The notes under the pieces are model-generated. The model made no database searches and was not told where the DNA came from. It saw nothing but the letters and a program-made list of their open reading frames with translations. The translations under genes and the position numbers were made by a program. From the NCBI GenBank assembly GCA_022606425.2, contig JAHDVF020001550.1, positions 1 to 64,000 of the forward strand: 64,000 bases of DNA, read 5' to 3'. Of the stretch, positions 1-11,690 are shown one piece after another (within the stretch, counting starts at the first letter, position 1; each line of letters begins with the position of its first letter). Origin of the DNA: Lepidostoma basale (lineage: Eukaryota; Arthropoda; Insecta; Trichoptera; Lepidostomatidae).

Positions 1-410
1 TGTTATGACTACTTCGCCTCGGAGGGCAGTGGTGCATAAATAACTTGGCGAATTTACGGGCGGGGGTGAATTTATCGTTACCTACATAATTCTCGCAAGT
101 TGGGCGAAAGCCCCGGCGCTGTAGAACAACACACGTACACCTTGTAAGAGGTAATTTACACCACGCGGGTGACCGGAGCGGGTACTTAGGACGCGCCAAA
201 GCTTTACATAAGGCTGTAAATTTAATTTGTGGACCATAAATTAAATATTAAGTAGGCAGTCACTTGTGTACATACGTTTATGCGGATGTTTCTATACGAT
301 AAAGAAAACTAGTAAACGTGTGAGTAATACAAGCCAAGCGCGCCGTGAAAAGAAACATGTTCGGAATAACATGGAAAGACTGAATTAAACATATTTTTTT
401 AAATGTTAAT
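1..410. other. Single-copy-looking sequence, no gene seen
   Basis: Mixed-composition DNA with several CpGs. It matches no repeat elsewhere in the window and has no ORF or splice-like structure that I can support. Confidence 0.4.
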
Positions 411-670
411 GAAATAGTCCATTGTTTTGGCCGAAACACTATGATACTGCAACATTAAATAATAACACTCTGTTTACGGTATCTAACACTCTGTTTATGG
501 TATAACACTCTGTTTATGGTATCACAATTTTTTTTTTCTTTTCGTCAATCTATGTTGACATCATCAGGTGTTACAAATCAGCAGAGTTGTAACACTTGAT
601 GATCTCAAGGTTAACGAAACAGCTGTCGCGAAAAATAAAAAAATAAATTGATTCCATAAACAGAGTTTAA
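411..670. repeat. Palindromic repeat, family A, copy 1
   Basis: An outer motif at about 411-446 recurs at 34110, 37845 and, inverted, near 63010-63040. Three near-identical units of about 20 bp, each containing CTCTGTTTATGG, run in tandem at 463-523, and an inverted copy of the motif lies at 649-668. The core is a hairpin with arms 541-576 and 587-619. The right arm carries TTGATGA, a weak stem, GAAA and then AGCTGTC, a degenerate hammerhead-like core. Confidence 0.75.
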
Positions 671-699
671 TAATTTAACAGTTAAAATATTAATGTTGA

Positions 700-850
700 A
701 CTTGAAATTTTCTTGCTAGAAGTTCATTTTAAATAATTTAAATATGAAAATGAATTTAAAAAAACTCTTCACTAGTATACGTATTAAGCATTATTATACT
801 TGATTTTAACTTTCGACCGGTTTCGGCAGCTCGCTTCCATCTTCTGGAAT
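700..850 (-). repeat. Family B repeat, single arm
   Basis: One arm of the family B hairpin lies at 813-847. On the minus strand it reads CCAGAAGA, stem, GAAA, CCGG, TC. A flank module ending CATTTTAAATAAT at 705-745 is shared with other B and C copies. The second arm is missing. Confidence 0.65.
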
Positions 851-1914
851 ATAACGTTGTAGTATCTAAGCGTGTTATTAAGTTATTACTATCTCATTTC
901 TACAGCATTTATTCTACATCTATTTATTTTTGTATTTTTTTTATTTTTCTTAAAACATAAATAAAAAACAAAAACTACAATCAAGATAGTTATAATTATT
1001 TGTTCGTTTTTCTGTAAAAGGAAGCTTGAACCATGCGCATGTCAGGCAGCAGAACTATAATGCACCGTGTATAATCTACGTGCATAATATGATTAAATTA
1101 CATTGACTTTCGGAGTCATAAGCCACCGACACGACACGTGCCGGGCGCTACGCCGCGACGGTCGGGCGCCGCGGCGCTGCAGGACAAAAAGCCCGCCATT
1201 CACCCGCCTCTGTTTTGCATACCTTCAATGTAATGGTGATTATGAATGGAGGACGTGATGTCGGAACACCGCCGCCATAAATCCTACCCAAATTGCCGCA
1301 ATACGATACGCAGTTTAGCTCCATTCAAAGTTTGTTAAGAGCAACGCTAATTGTTATGTAGAATCCGTCTCAACAAGCCAGCGGCCGCGCCTAAATAATG
1401 CGCTGCAATTTCAAGTAGCACTACAAGGGATTACAATAATGCTCATCAGCTCTGACCATCCTAAATGCATTAAAGCTTATTTTACAAATCACTATTACTG
1501 AGCTTAACAAATCCAGCTTGCTATCAAATGAAGAAAATACTATTGTCTATTTCATTCACGTGTTCATGTTACGCGAAGCAAGGGCGGTCTTTATCATACA
1601 AGTTATTTGTCAAGCTTAATTCATTTGATAAAGTACCGAACTGCATGATGAAATCCAATCATAACGTATCGTAACCAATCAACAATAAAATCTTTATATT
1701 AAAATCGTTACTATTTGAATATTTTATTTTAATTGTCCGCATATTTTCATATCAAATCGAAAAAATACATACAAATTTTATTCAACTGCATACCTCAGGC
1801 GATGTTTACAGCAATGCAATAAGAAGAATTTCACCCAATAATGGTTCTTTCATTTGAGGCAATGTGATTGATGAATATAATATTTCTTTATTTTTAAATA
1901 TAGTTTTAACAAAA
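851..1914. other. Unique sequence with GC-rich island
   Basis: AT-rich DNA surrounds a GC- and CpG-rich block at about 1090-1420 that has no repeat match in the window and no long ORF. It could be conserved non-coding or regulatory DNA; the sequence alone cannot say. Confidence 0.35.
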
Positions 1915-2285
1915 ATAATAATGACGTATGGAATCGAGGTCAAAACCGATACCAATGCAACTAAGAACCTTCTTAGAGTTGCGAACCCTTCGCTCCATCG
2001 CAGGCAAAATCCTCAGAGATCGGATCAGAAATGAAACGATAAGGTCTGTTTGTGGTGTTGAGGACACAGTTAGATGGGAAAGAAGCAACGCTTTTGGAGA
2101 GACCACGCGGACTGCATGGAGAATAGAAGAATTGCAAAAATTGTTAAAGATGAAAACCCAAGCAGCAAGAGATTACCAGGAAGGCCGTCAAAGAGTTGGA
2201 GAGATGACTGGAAATCAATATCCCAGGACAGCTCACCATCACAAACAGGTCATACGACCTAAATTAAGAGGAAGAAGAAGGGAAG
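1915..2285 (+). mobile_element. LINE 3' fragment (RTE-type, GAA-tailed)
   Basis: Translation in two frames gives a LINE ORF2 C-terminal segment: a TLRSIAGK box, RDRIRNETIR, then after a frameshift near 2075 WRDHADCM and LPGRPSKSW. These boxes typify the post-RT region of insect RTE-like elements. The copy ends in a GAA-rich tail. It has no RT motifs and is a dead 5'-truncated copy, related to 5530-5825, 38133-38385, 49352-49837 and 53276-53462. Confidence 0.8.
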
Positions 2286-2514
2286 AATGATGAAACATCA
2301 GTTTTCGAATTACAGTTTTTGTGATATAATTATATCAAGGGTGTGTAAATCATCATTAAATAAATAATGCTATGATATTCACGTCATAAACACGTGAGTA
2401 ACAGAGGGTTGCAAACAATAAATAAATTACGTGGATAATTTAAATAAGCAAGTTACAGTTCACTGTCAATGAAAATATAAAAATTTCCTCATATATATTA
2501 AGTTTCATTCCATT

Positions 2515-2626
2515 TAATATTTTTGTTTCAGCTGGTTTCGGCAGGTTTTTGTCGTCTGATGTGACTCAGTGACCAAAAGATGACAGCAAGCCGCCGAAAT
2601 CGGTCGAAACTTAATGAAAAAGTGAA
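2515..2626. repeat. Family B palindromic repeat
   Basis: Inverted arms at 2529-2561 and 2571-2606 each contain a GAAA-like box next to a CCGG-like palindrome, now mutated (GAAATCGGTC on the right). The flanks are also inverted. Confidence 0.7.
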
Positions 2627-2698
2627 ATAAAACTAAATTTATGACTTGCAATAAGTATAATTTCCTTGCACACAAATAAAAAACAAATATTAGAGAAA

Positions 2699-3300
2699 AA
2701 CGATTGATTTTCACTATTTAATAAAACCGTTTTCATTGCCATGGACTTAATATATTCTTACAGGAAAAAAAAAAAACTTTCACTATGTTTACTTTTAATG
2801 GAATAAAGGGTCTCTTAAAACAAGGTAGTAATGTGCAATTCAAAATGTTTGTAAAAAAGTAATTTCTCTTTTCCTTTTTTTAAACACTTTGTTGATACAA
2901 CATTTACATTAAAAAAATTTAAATTAAAAACACATGTTTTAGACAACCAGTCTTTTTTCAGTGATACATATTACAAAGATACATATTTAAAATATTATAA
3001 AATAGTTTACATGATTACAGAGACAATTCGTTTCATTAAAAGTAAACATAGTGATTGTTTTTTTTCCTGTAAGAATATATTAAGTCCACGTCAATGAAAA
3101 CGGTACTATTAAATAATGAAAATCGATTGTATAACATCTGCAGATCATATAAACTATTTTATAATATTTTAAATATGTATCTTTATAATATGTATCACTG
3201 AAGAAAAACTTATTGTAGAAAAACATCTCTATGTAATTTAAATTTTTTTAATGTAAGTGTTGTATAATCAAAATGTTTAAAAAAAGAAAAAGAGAAATAA
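2699..3300. repeat. Two interleaved inverted repeats
   Basis: Segment 2699-2801 is the reverse complement of 3033-3132, and segment 2861-3010 is the reverse complement of 3150-3300, each with few differences. The order is therefore A, B, A', B', which cannot fold as one simple hairpin. There is no ORF and no obvious TSD. Confidence 0.8.
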
Positions 3301-4235
3301 AGCAATTACAACACAAAGTATGCCGAATATAGAAGAAAATCGTAATTTTATTAGTTTACACAAAGATAAGTTTTTGAGATTCAATTACGCCGTTGTATAA
3401 TATGACCTTATAAGCGTATAATTAAATCGTTCGTCATTGAAAGAAAACACAAACAAATTTATAGCCCCTTTTACCGAGAAATATCATATAATAATGAGAA
3501 GTGTTTGCCGATTGAGTGAAATAGTGTTTCAATGAAACGCCTCTTTGTATTAAGAAAACGCCGAGCAATCAATTTGATTGCGTGGCATCGTAATGAAAAT
3601 CCTCGGAGTACGTTCACGCGGTAAATCAATGTTGCCAGCATCACCTTAAATGCCACCGTTAAATTCGCCCGACAAAGAAAAATAATTTGCGAAATTCCCG
3701 GAACCGATTCCCGAGCGAGTCAATTTGCCTCAAATGTAAATGTTGTATAAACTACACAAACTGAATGTAAACGTTGCGTAGTAGCGTTCCAGCTATACCT
3801 CGTTGTTTTCGCTTTTCATCTCCCCAACCCCTTTCGGTGAAATAGCAAAGTATCAAAGCTGTAGACTGCCGCCTCCCGCGTTGCACCTTATAAGTCGGCG
3901 TGTTATTTCTTACTCATCGACGGGGCTGAAACAATATTGAGACGTTCTCTTAATTAAAATACTGGCGCCGTCTCCACCCCATCCCGAGGCCCCCTGCCCG
4001 CTCCGCCCCCGCCCACGCCGTGGACCGAACCATCTCCAGGGGTGATGAGACGGATAAGGATAGACAAACATATCAGCAAAAGCAATTTACTTGAACGTCC
4101 CTCTTAAATGTTTGATTTGTTAATAAGTTGGCATTTTTACGGGATGTTTTTGTGTCAGCTGCCTTCTTCTTGACTCCATTTTAGTCCGACTTCAACAGAA
4201 ACTTACGTAATAATAAAAAAAACGATGTTTTTTTA
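3301..4235. other. Unique sequence with GC-rich island
   Basis: The block at about 3590-4040 is CpG-rich, with a C-rich run near 3975-4020. It is non-repetitive in this window and has no convincing coding frame. Candidate conserved non-coding DNA. Confidence 0.35.
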
Positions 4236-4460
4236 ACTACTTCCACTTTTGTCTTTATTTCGACAGCGACCGGTTTCACCTGGCTCACTGACATCGACAG
4301 ACTTGTCTAGACCTAGACTAGACCAGTCTGTCAAAGCCAGCGAACCTGGCGAAACCGGTCGCTGTCAAAATAAAGACTAAAGTGGAAGTAGTAATAAATC
4401 ATCGTTTTATTTAATTATTATTTTAAATGAACTTCCATCAAGAGATTTCAGTAAAACCAT
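4236..4460. repeat. Family C palindromic repeat
   Basis: Long hairpin: arms at 4236-4300 and 4330-4400 start and end with TTCCACTTT / AAAGTGGAA. Each arm carries CGAAACCGGTCG or a variant next to a CCAG/CTGG stem. The flank module at 4422-4458 recurs at 46758-46795 and, inverted, at 49122-49165. The 5' box is degenerate relative to CTGANGA. Confidence 0.8.
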
Positions 4461-5346
4461 TTGATTATCTTAAAAAACTTACGTTTTTAGGTGCCTCGAA
4501 ATATGATTTTTCTAAAAACGTTTAAGATTTTTTAATTATTATTGTTTCTTGAGCAATGATATAAAATTCCATATAAAACAATTAATATAAATGAAACCTT
4601 TCCGATACCAGATGTTTTCATTCGAATTAAATGATTTTGTAAGCTTTGCTAGTTCATTTTAAATATATCGTTTGAAAATAAACCAAAAACTAAGGAAAGC
4701 TAATATGGGGCTAAAGGAACAATTCACCAAAAACGATCTGTCTCGTAAATTTGTTAATACATTTCAAGACTAGGGAAATTTGTATCAGAGTTTATTAAAT
4801 CACAATGTGTATTTTATATTCCATTACCAGTCCCTGTTATCATTGCTTTTCTAATTATATTATAATAATGAGTCAAAAATCGTTTGATAAATAAAGTAAT
4901 GTTGTTTCTGAAATTCCCCATCATTTCGTATTGTGGCGTTAAAATAACATTAAAAATAAACGCAAAAGTTTAGTTCAGGTCCAATAATGGATTTGTTCAT
5001 TTTGTCCCACAATCCCAATTAAATAACAATTAAGCCTACCACTAGACTTAAATTCCTCCCTTTCCCCTTTTCATGTAGTAAAAAGATTTTCTCTCACTTT
5101 ATTGTTAAAATTTCTACCATAAGTAAGGGCGCCTGTGGCCCGAAGCATGTTGGTGCATATAAGTAGAAAGCGTGTTGTAAAAATAAAAATATAATGATTT
5201 CAAAAACATACGTTTAAGAGTTGACTTACTTGTGAATATTTTATAATGACAAGTTACATGTGAAATGTGCACTAGAGTGTTATGATAATGAAATGTTTTA
5301 AATAATATATTTGTAACTAACGATGACTTAAGAATTATTATTGTAT
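4461..5346. other. AT-rich sequence, nothing recognised
   Basis: AT-rich DNA with no repeat family member, RNA gene or supported ORF. Confidence 0.4.
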
Positions 5347-5512
5347 TAGTGTCATCCGTGGCAGAGAGGCACAGCTGTGACTGCCATACAGAAGGTCCCA
5401 GGTTCGATTCCCGGCGATGACAGTGTGAGAAAAAAATTGCGCTGTCTTTGGTCTTGTAGAATTTAGTTGAACGCACAATAAGAATATCGATAGAATAACT
5501 ACTTATTGCATG
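5347..5512 (+). mobile_element. tRNA-derived SINE copy
   Basis: The tRNA-like head starts with a diverged A box near 5355 and has a clear B box (GGTTCGATTCC) at about 5401-5411, followed by CGGCGATGACAGTGTGA. The body (CTGTCTTTGGTCT, then GATAGAATAACTAC) matches the SINEs at 17893 and 63213. This is pol III-type promoter architecture in a decayed copy, not a tRNA gene. Confidence 0.8.
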
Positions 5513-5529
5513 TTATGATAATCTTCTTA

Positions 5530-5825
5530 TTCTTCTTCTTCCTTATTGTAACCTATGTGTTCTGTTCTCCAGAGTGTTGCTCCTCCTGTGAGATAGATTC
5601 CCAGCTGTCCTTTCATCTTTTAGGAGGTCTTCCACGAGGATGTGTCCCATGAGGCTGATTATGCAGTGCAAAATACGGGAGTCTGGTGGTGTCCATTCTT
5701 TGAACATGACCGTACCAGTCCCTTTTTTCGCTGTCTGCTTTATCTTATAATATCCTCAACCTCACATATCTATCTAATTCTGGTGTTCCTCACGTGATCT
5801 CTCAGTGTCTTGCTTACTTTTTTAA
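5530..5825 (-). mobile_element. LINE 3' fragment (GAA-tailed), minus strand
   Basis: Reverse complement of the same LINE tail seen on the plus strand at 49500-49837. It has a GEVEDI-like box, a D-W-x-x-H-V-Q-R-M-like segment, GRPPKR and a GAAGAAG tail at its 3' end (5530 side). Frameshifted and truncated. Confidence 0.75.
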
Positions 5826-7300
5826 AACTTAATTTAAAAAATATATGCAACGATTGATTTCAAATAACATGCTGTATACAAAACGTGCGTAAAGAAACGG
5901 AAAACCACTACATTCAAGAGCCAAGCGGCATCCCAAGAACCAGCACTTTGTATGCATCATAAATGTAAAACTTTGCAGCAAAGCAATCCCCACTTTAAAT
6001 TGAAATGTAAATTAATAAAGATATCCGCGTAGCCAATTCCCTGTGACGAGTGATGGTAGTCCTGTAGACGAAAGGAGATATGAGTATTATTAGAGCGGTA
6101 AAGGCGGGGGAAATGCCGGAACGGTCCCACTAAAGATGGCTGGCAACTTTCGGGAGGCCTTTGCAAATATTATTCGGGCAAATAAAAATGTTTTTATACG
6201 TCCTCCGACATGGCTGTAAAATTAATTACGTTTCCACGTCTTCTGTTTGCAGACATCTTGTTTGTCCCTAAAATGTATAATGTCTATCCGTGTAATTAAT
6301 TTTTCAATTTACTTTGCGGATCGCGAATAATAACGTTTACTTTAATCACGATCAGATAAAAGTCAAAAGTTAATGAGAGAAAACGTAAACACAACATTAT
6401 TTGTGTTGAGTTCGGTTCCTGTTACGTGCTTCTCGTTCTAATAGGCTCTTAAAAAAACTGGCTTTGTTTTTAAATCAGATTTTTAGGGAGTAGGAACGCT
6501 TGAACAATACGCTCAACAAATAGTACGAAAAAAAAACCGTTGCTACTTTAAGCTACGTAGGTACTCCGATGAGAAGGCGAATGGATCAATTGTGCGATTT
6601 CCATTGTATTGGCCATTGCGCTCTTTTTCATCGGAAAACACACGATCGGTAAATTGAAAAACCATGCTTTTCAAATATGGTATCCATAAAGATGGATATG
6701 AAATAAAAGCGTTTCGTCGAGTGATCGCGGGGCTTGCAATAAATAATAAGTACCATGAAATAATAATACCGACACTATTCAGAAACAAAGTGGCATATAC
6801 TCCCCCGACAAGCACTGACGCTGAAGTGACAAATGGAAATAGTGACATGCGATTTTATACGAAAGACAAAAATGAGTTGTTAAGAATATATAGTACATAA
6901 GAAGTTTAATGATATAAATAAGGATAACTTGTGGTGCACAAAGTTTATCTTGCACTTTCTAGAACAAACCCAATCAATTTTATTATAAACCTATATTTTA
7001 TTATGATTTTAAAGAATATATTAAATAAGTAAAAAAATACAAGTAATATGTTAATTTTAGAGATAACAATATTTATAGTAATGCGATTTAATATATAATA
7101 TCTTCAATCTCTTAAACACTCGGGATTCCGGTATTGTGCAAAGTAAATGAGTTATAAATTATGTTTTATTTATAACAAATTGTTTATTCATTATCTTTGC
7201 CAATAATATTTATATTTTTTGTTTCTATGTTTTCTAAAGTGACAATACATCCATTTTTTTAGATAAACTTAAGGCGTTAACACTGTAGAATTCCACAATG
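5826..7300. other. Unique sequence; overlapping small ORFs not supported as genes
   Basis: No repeat match was found. At 6543-6900 a 101-codon minus-strand ORF overlaps a 78-codon plus-strand ORF. Neither resembles a family I know, and neither has supporting splice or start context. The two-strand openness may only reflect composition. Confidence 0.3.
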
Positions 7301-7498
7301 ACGAATATTTATGAATTAAAACACTGTTTTTTTTCCATTTTTGAGTTTATTTTTCTCGACATGTTTCGAAGGTTTACACCTCATCATCGGGAGAACGATA
7401 TAAAATAAATATTATGAAGGTGTAAGCCTTCGAAACATGTCAATAAAATAATAAACTCGAATGTGGAAAAAACAGTGTTTTAATTCATAAAAATTCGA
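7301..7498. repeat. Family D palindromic repeat
   Basis: Arms 7302-7383 and 7418-7497 are inverted copies, both with CATGTTTCGAAGG / CCTTCGAAACATG and an outer AACACTGTTTTTTTTCC. On the minus strand the left arm reads CCGATGA, stem, CGAAA, CATG, TC. The preceding module at 7262-7292 (TTAACACTGTAGAATTCCA) recurs at 9424-9450, 19300-19345 and 51118-51150. Confidence 0.8.
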
Positions 7499-8046
7499 CA
7501 TAAAATTTAATATTTATGAACTTGTAGAACCATCAGGCATTGATATAATTTTCTTAAAAGATCTGTTTTCTATGCACCTGACAATTAATTCTATTTTCTT
7601 GATCTAATTTTTCTCTCAAAATGTACAGGTTGATATTGTTTACTATACGTATTGTCATTTACAAATATTTTTTTCTAGTTTTAAGGCAATCTAGATTTAA
7701 TTCCTTTCCAAATATAAAAGGTTTATTATTAAAACTGTTTACGCAACAAATAATCTGTCTTCTAGCCTATTGATTTATCATTTTATTTTTAAAGCAGCTC
7801 AAATTAAAGAGTTTGGTTGCTACACTTTCATCAATATGGATAAGTCGACATAAATTTCATATCATCCATACATGTGACCACTGTATTCAAACTCACATAT
7901 GCGACCACCCATATACATTATGTATTTGATCACTCATTTGTGGAATACAAGTAATCGTATATTTGACCGACAATTAAGTGTTTCAAATAAATAATACATG
8001 AGTTTTGCTGCATAGGCTTTTTTTTTCATAAGTAAGAATGACGTTT
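7499..8046. other. AT-rich sequence, nothing recognised
   Basis: No ORF, RNA or repeat member that I can support. Confidence 0.4.
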
Positions 8047-8452
8047 AAATGAGATCACTGAGAAGAATGTGCCAAAATACGGTTTATGATAGAAAACTGA
8101 ACGACGAAATTAGGAAGAAATGTAAGGCAGATGATAGCATCATAAGTAAATTTAAAAAAGGATTCCTGAGATAGTTTAGACAAATGGAATGAATGAACAA
8201 AGAATGAATGGAATGTAAAAAAATTGTATACATGCGGTGTGAGTAGAAAGATAAGCCATGAAAGACTAAGGAAACCATGGTATGACAAAATTATCAAATA
8301 CTAAAATAAGACCACATTCGCGGTCGGAAAAATTGACAGGCGCGCATGTAACGATGCGTGAATGTAAAGGAACCTCAAGAGGTAAGTTAGGACAGATCAT
8401 TATGGTAGTCAATAATCTCTGCCTGCACCTCCGGGGAGACGGCGTCATGGTT
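8047..8452 (+). mobile_element. LINE 3' end, GTTA-tail lineage, decayed
   Basis: The order of motifs matches the dominant LINE lineage: MRSLRRM, IRKKCKADD-like, KIKK, then GRPRK-like and a 3' end with CCTCCGGGGAGACGGCG. Many stops and indels. The (GTTA)n tail is not retained. Confidence 0.75.
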
Positions 8453-8554
8453 TGTACGTGACTGTGAATATTTTTCAGGCTATTTGCGACTTAATCAGAG
8501 TGAATCTGTGTGCATAATAAAAATGTAATATAATGTCATTAACCATAAATATTT

Positions 8555-8775
8555 CTAATTGAAATTTTTTGCTAGAAGTTTATTTTAAATAATGAAAACA
8601 AAAAAAATATATACAAAATGTATTTATTATTATATATTTAGTGTGATTCCACTTGTATTCAGCGTCGACCGGCTTCGGCAGCTTGCTGCCATGATGACAG
8701 TTAGCTGCCGAAACCGGTCGACGATAATCACAAGTGGAAGCACACTAAATATATATTAATAAAGACACATTGTAT
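8555..8775. repeat. Family B palindromic repeat
   Basis: Near-perfect arms at 8624-8691 and 8704-8765, with an outer TTAGTGTGNTTCCACTTGT and an inner GTCGACCGG / CCGGTCGAC. The plus arm has ATGATGA, stem, GAAA, CCGG, TC. The flank module at 8560-8600 (CTAGAAGTTTATTTTAAATA) is shared with other B copies. Confidence 0.8.
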
Positions 8776-8927
8776 AAAAAAAAGAAGTTTTCATTATGTC
8801 AATAATACAATATTAACAAAAAAATGTATAAATCTAAAAAATAAATTGAAAACAACTCTGTTTATGTTTCAGTTTAATTTATAATTTTTTTTTACACATT
8901 AATATTTTTTCAAAATTTTCAGAAATT

Positions 8928-9330
8928 TCAGAAATTTCTGGGTAGAAGTTCATATTAATTAATGAAAAGAAAAAAAAAATTGGTAATTGTTTTTTTATTA
9001 TTATTTTATATAATATATATAGTGACTTTCCACTCGTGTTTATCGTCGACCGGTTTAGACAGCTTACTGCCATCAACTTCAAAATTTATTTTGTTTATAT
9101 AATAAATGGTAGTGGTGGGGGTTAGACTTTTTTCCTGATTCTTAACAATGCATTATTGTTATTAAATTGTAAGTGGTATTGTTTTCTATATAATCAAAAG
9201 CACTAACATAGATGACTAATTTTTGATATGATTCTATATAATGTAAATTTATTGTGTTTTTTTTTGGGTTAGTTGGTTTACCTAACCAAGTTATTTTATT
9301 CGAAACCGGTCGACGATAAACACACGATAA
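8928..9330. repeat. Family B repeat split by about 230 bp
   Basis: The left arm at 9013-9065 (CGTGTTTATCGTCGACCGG) pairs with the right arm at 9301-9325, but AT-rich DNA separates them. The B-type flank module is at 8928-8965. This is either a later insertion or loss of the original loop. Confidence 0.65.
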
Positions 9331-9450
9331 AACACGACATGTTTCGGAGGTGATCTCCATCCTCAGGTGTTAATTAAAGTGAAATATAAATAGCATTGTT
9401 TTTCAATTCCAAGAAATAAGCAATGGAATTCCGTAGTCTTAACTTTCAAC
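9331..9450 (-). repeat. Family N single arm with complete hammerhead-like motif
   Basis: Reading the minus strand from 9371 to 9331: AACAC (9371-9367), CTGAGGA (9366-9360), T, GGAG, loop, CTCC, GAAA (9345-9342), CATG, TC, then GTGTT (9335-9331). AACAC and GTGTT pair perfectly as stem I. GGAG/CTCC forms stem II. CATG is the minimal stem III and GTC the cleavage triplet. One extra base follows CTGAGGA. The D/N flank module follows at 9424-9450. Confidence 0.7.
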
Positions 9451-9987
9451 AAAAAAGCATAATAGTATAAATAAATTAGATTTTCATTAAAAGGTGGATT
9501 TATACATAATTTATTAAGCAACCGCAAATAATTTGTGACTCGTTTATAATAGAAAAAAAATCTACCATCAACCATTCATAGAATTTGACGTTCGATGCTT
9601 GATATAACAAGATATTCAAAAGACGAATCACTCGAGTGATATTGAGTATCGAGAAGGCGCTGTTAGTCTTCGTTAAATCTCAATGGGCGCACGAAACACT
9701 CGGAAGCTTTCAACTTGTCTCTCTGAAACCGTTCCAGACTCGCTCCGTGTCTCGGTCGTAATTTTAGCAATTTGTATATAAATTTTAATCATCCAGTTAG
9801 TGCTTTCCCTTGCCGGGGGAGTTCTCCCTGCGTCGGCTAAAAGGCCATTTTACAATGAAATCTGTTTACGCATCCAATCACACTAATGACGCTTTTTTTT
9901 TATATTTTGACCGTAAACAATATAACAATTGATATTTTATGAATTTTTAACAAAACTAACTAACTAAGTAATCAACACACCGTTTTT
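9451..9987. other. Unique sequence, nothing recognised
   Basis: Non-repetitive, moderately CpG-rich at 9590-9860. No supported ORF. Confidence 0.35.
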
Positions 9988-10475
9988 TGTAGGGGTAGGC
10001 AGAGAGAATGGATAGACACATTGTTTTATCCTGACATAGCTCTCGAGACTCTTCTACATTCACACATCGTGACATACACTTCGATTGTTCCTACTTCTAA
10101 CACGGCCGCCTTTCAGAAATTGATTAATTTGGTGATGCTATGTCTTCCTTGGCCTTCCTCGACTTCTTTTCCCATTCACACTGCTTGTATATACCTTTTT
10201 AACCGTTCTTCCCTCATCCATTCGTTCCATATGTCCTAACCATCTTAGTGACCCTTTCTTAATTTTATTTATCACGTATTCATTCGCCTTACGTTCCTTT
10301 CTTACTTCATCTTTAGATATTCTATCATACATTGTTTTTCTACATATTTTTCTTAGTTACCTAATTTCTAAGGCATTTATCCTACTTTCATCCTTATTCT
10401 GACAATTGCAAGCTTCACTTTCATACATAAAGGGCGGGACTAGAAAACCATTGTGCACTGCCATCTTTGCTTCAG
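9988..10475 (-). mobile_element. LINE 3' end, GTTA-tail lineage, minus strand
   Basis: On the minus strand, 10332-10138 encodes MYDRISKDEVRKERKA, KIKKGSLRWLGHMERMDEGR and KRSRGRPRKT in order. The upstream part (10475-10340) matches the lineage's ASEW-type segment and the downstream part reaches the CCCCTACAAA end at 9988. It is one of the better preserved copies but lacks RT motifs. Confidence 0.85.
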
Positions 10476-10589
10476 TCGATATTTTTTACATGTCATGAGA
10501 ATCAATATAATAGCTAAAAACAAATTGTAAGCAAGATTTGCGTTCAAACAGTCTGTTGTCCAAAAAATATCACAATTTATTTTTAATAG

Positions 10590-10740
10590 GAGGTATGTAT
10601 AAAGTTGTCGCGACAGCTATTTCACCAACTATCAGCATCATTAAGTGTTAAAAATATTTTTTAGTTCGTTTAACACCTGATAATGCCAAAATAGGTTGGC
10701 GAAACAGCAAATATAATATTTCCCAATTAAAACAGTTAAT
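10590..10740. repeat. Family A palindromic repeat
   Basis: Inverted cores at 10608-10649 (minus) and 10671-10708 (plus). The plus core reads CACCTGATAATGCC, loop, GGTTGGCGAAAC, AGC. The minus core keeps AGCTGTCGC but has ATTTC in place of GTTTC. Decayed. Confidence 0.7.
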
Positions 10741-11444
10741 AGTGTAGAAGTGTCGTAGTGCTTTGGCTAAATCAATAGATCATATAAATAACAAAAAAAA
10801 GGTAATACATAAATTTCATAGTTCGTTGTAAATTCGTTTCAAATAAACATTATTGTTATTTGATATATGTACGTTCAAAATACTCGCAATGATCAAATAA
10901 AAAGTAATTTACGTAAAATCCAAACTATTGCATAAACTGCTAAATAAGTTACGCATATTTGCCTCCTCGTTTTATTTTCAATTTCAAGTGGAAACAGGAA
11001 TCATTCAATGAAAGTCTTTCTTATGATTAAGATAAGTAAGCTACTATAAAGCAATACCATCTAAAATTATATTTCATTCAGTATTGTGAATATATTTACG
11101 GTCGTCGATCGTGATAGCTACTTTTAACTTTAAACTAGTTTTGGTAATATTATTTATTTAGATCACTAAAATAGATTTTGCTTATAAAATTAGTGTATTG
11201 ATTTTTAGGTATGTGAGTGGATAATCTGGTATGTGGGTGGATATTGTGCTCAGTGGCTAGGGAAAACAAGTACGCAGATCGAAAAGAAAACTAATGTCAA
11301 ATATTTATTTGTTTGGCGCTCATCTCCACCCACCGTCATAACCTTAGTTTTACATTTTTTTAAATATAGAAATGGCTGGAACTTCGATCAAGAACGTAAA
11401 GACTTTTGTTAACCTGGGGAGCAGCATTTTCATGAAGAAAAATA
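10741..11444. other. AT-rich sequence, nothing recognised
   Basis: No repeat member or supported ORF. A short SINE-like scrap (CATGTCATGAGAATCAATAT) lies just upstream at about 10491-10513. Confidence 0.35.
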
Positions 11445-11690
11445 AATGCTACCTACTTCTTCAGTTTGACACAAAACCCTGTATCTCTTCCTCTACTTCA
11501 CTCGGTCTTCAGCAATCCTCTTCTACGGTATATACAGAGTCGCATATTCGCTTCAAATCTCCTCGGCGAGAATGCCTCCTGCCAACTGATCCCTCAATCA
11601 TTCCCTCCAGTATATCGTGCAGGAGATTTTCGTGTCACACCAAATTAGATAACTATATTGCACGCCTTTCAATATTGTGTTTGTCAGGTG
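11445..11690 (-). mobile_element. Decayed LINE fragment (same lineage as 29070-29575)
   Basis: On the minus strand the fragment aligns by eye to the LINE at 29070: ERRA, then a short insertion, ENLLHDILEGMIEGS, then a GRP-like box and DSVY. Several frame breaks. Confidence 0.6.

Noticed and set aside
541..578. Left arm of the first family A copy as an active hammerhead
   Set aside because: The minus-strand core reads GAAAAG instead of GAAAC followed by a palindrome, so stem III cannot form.
6543..6900. Overlapping 101-codon and 78-codon ORFs on opposite strands
   Set aside because: No resemblance to a known family, no splice or start context, and ORFs of this length are expected by chance in 64 kb.
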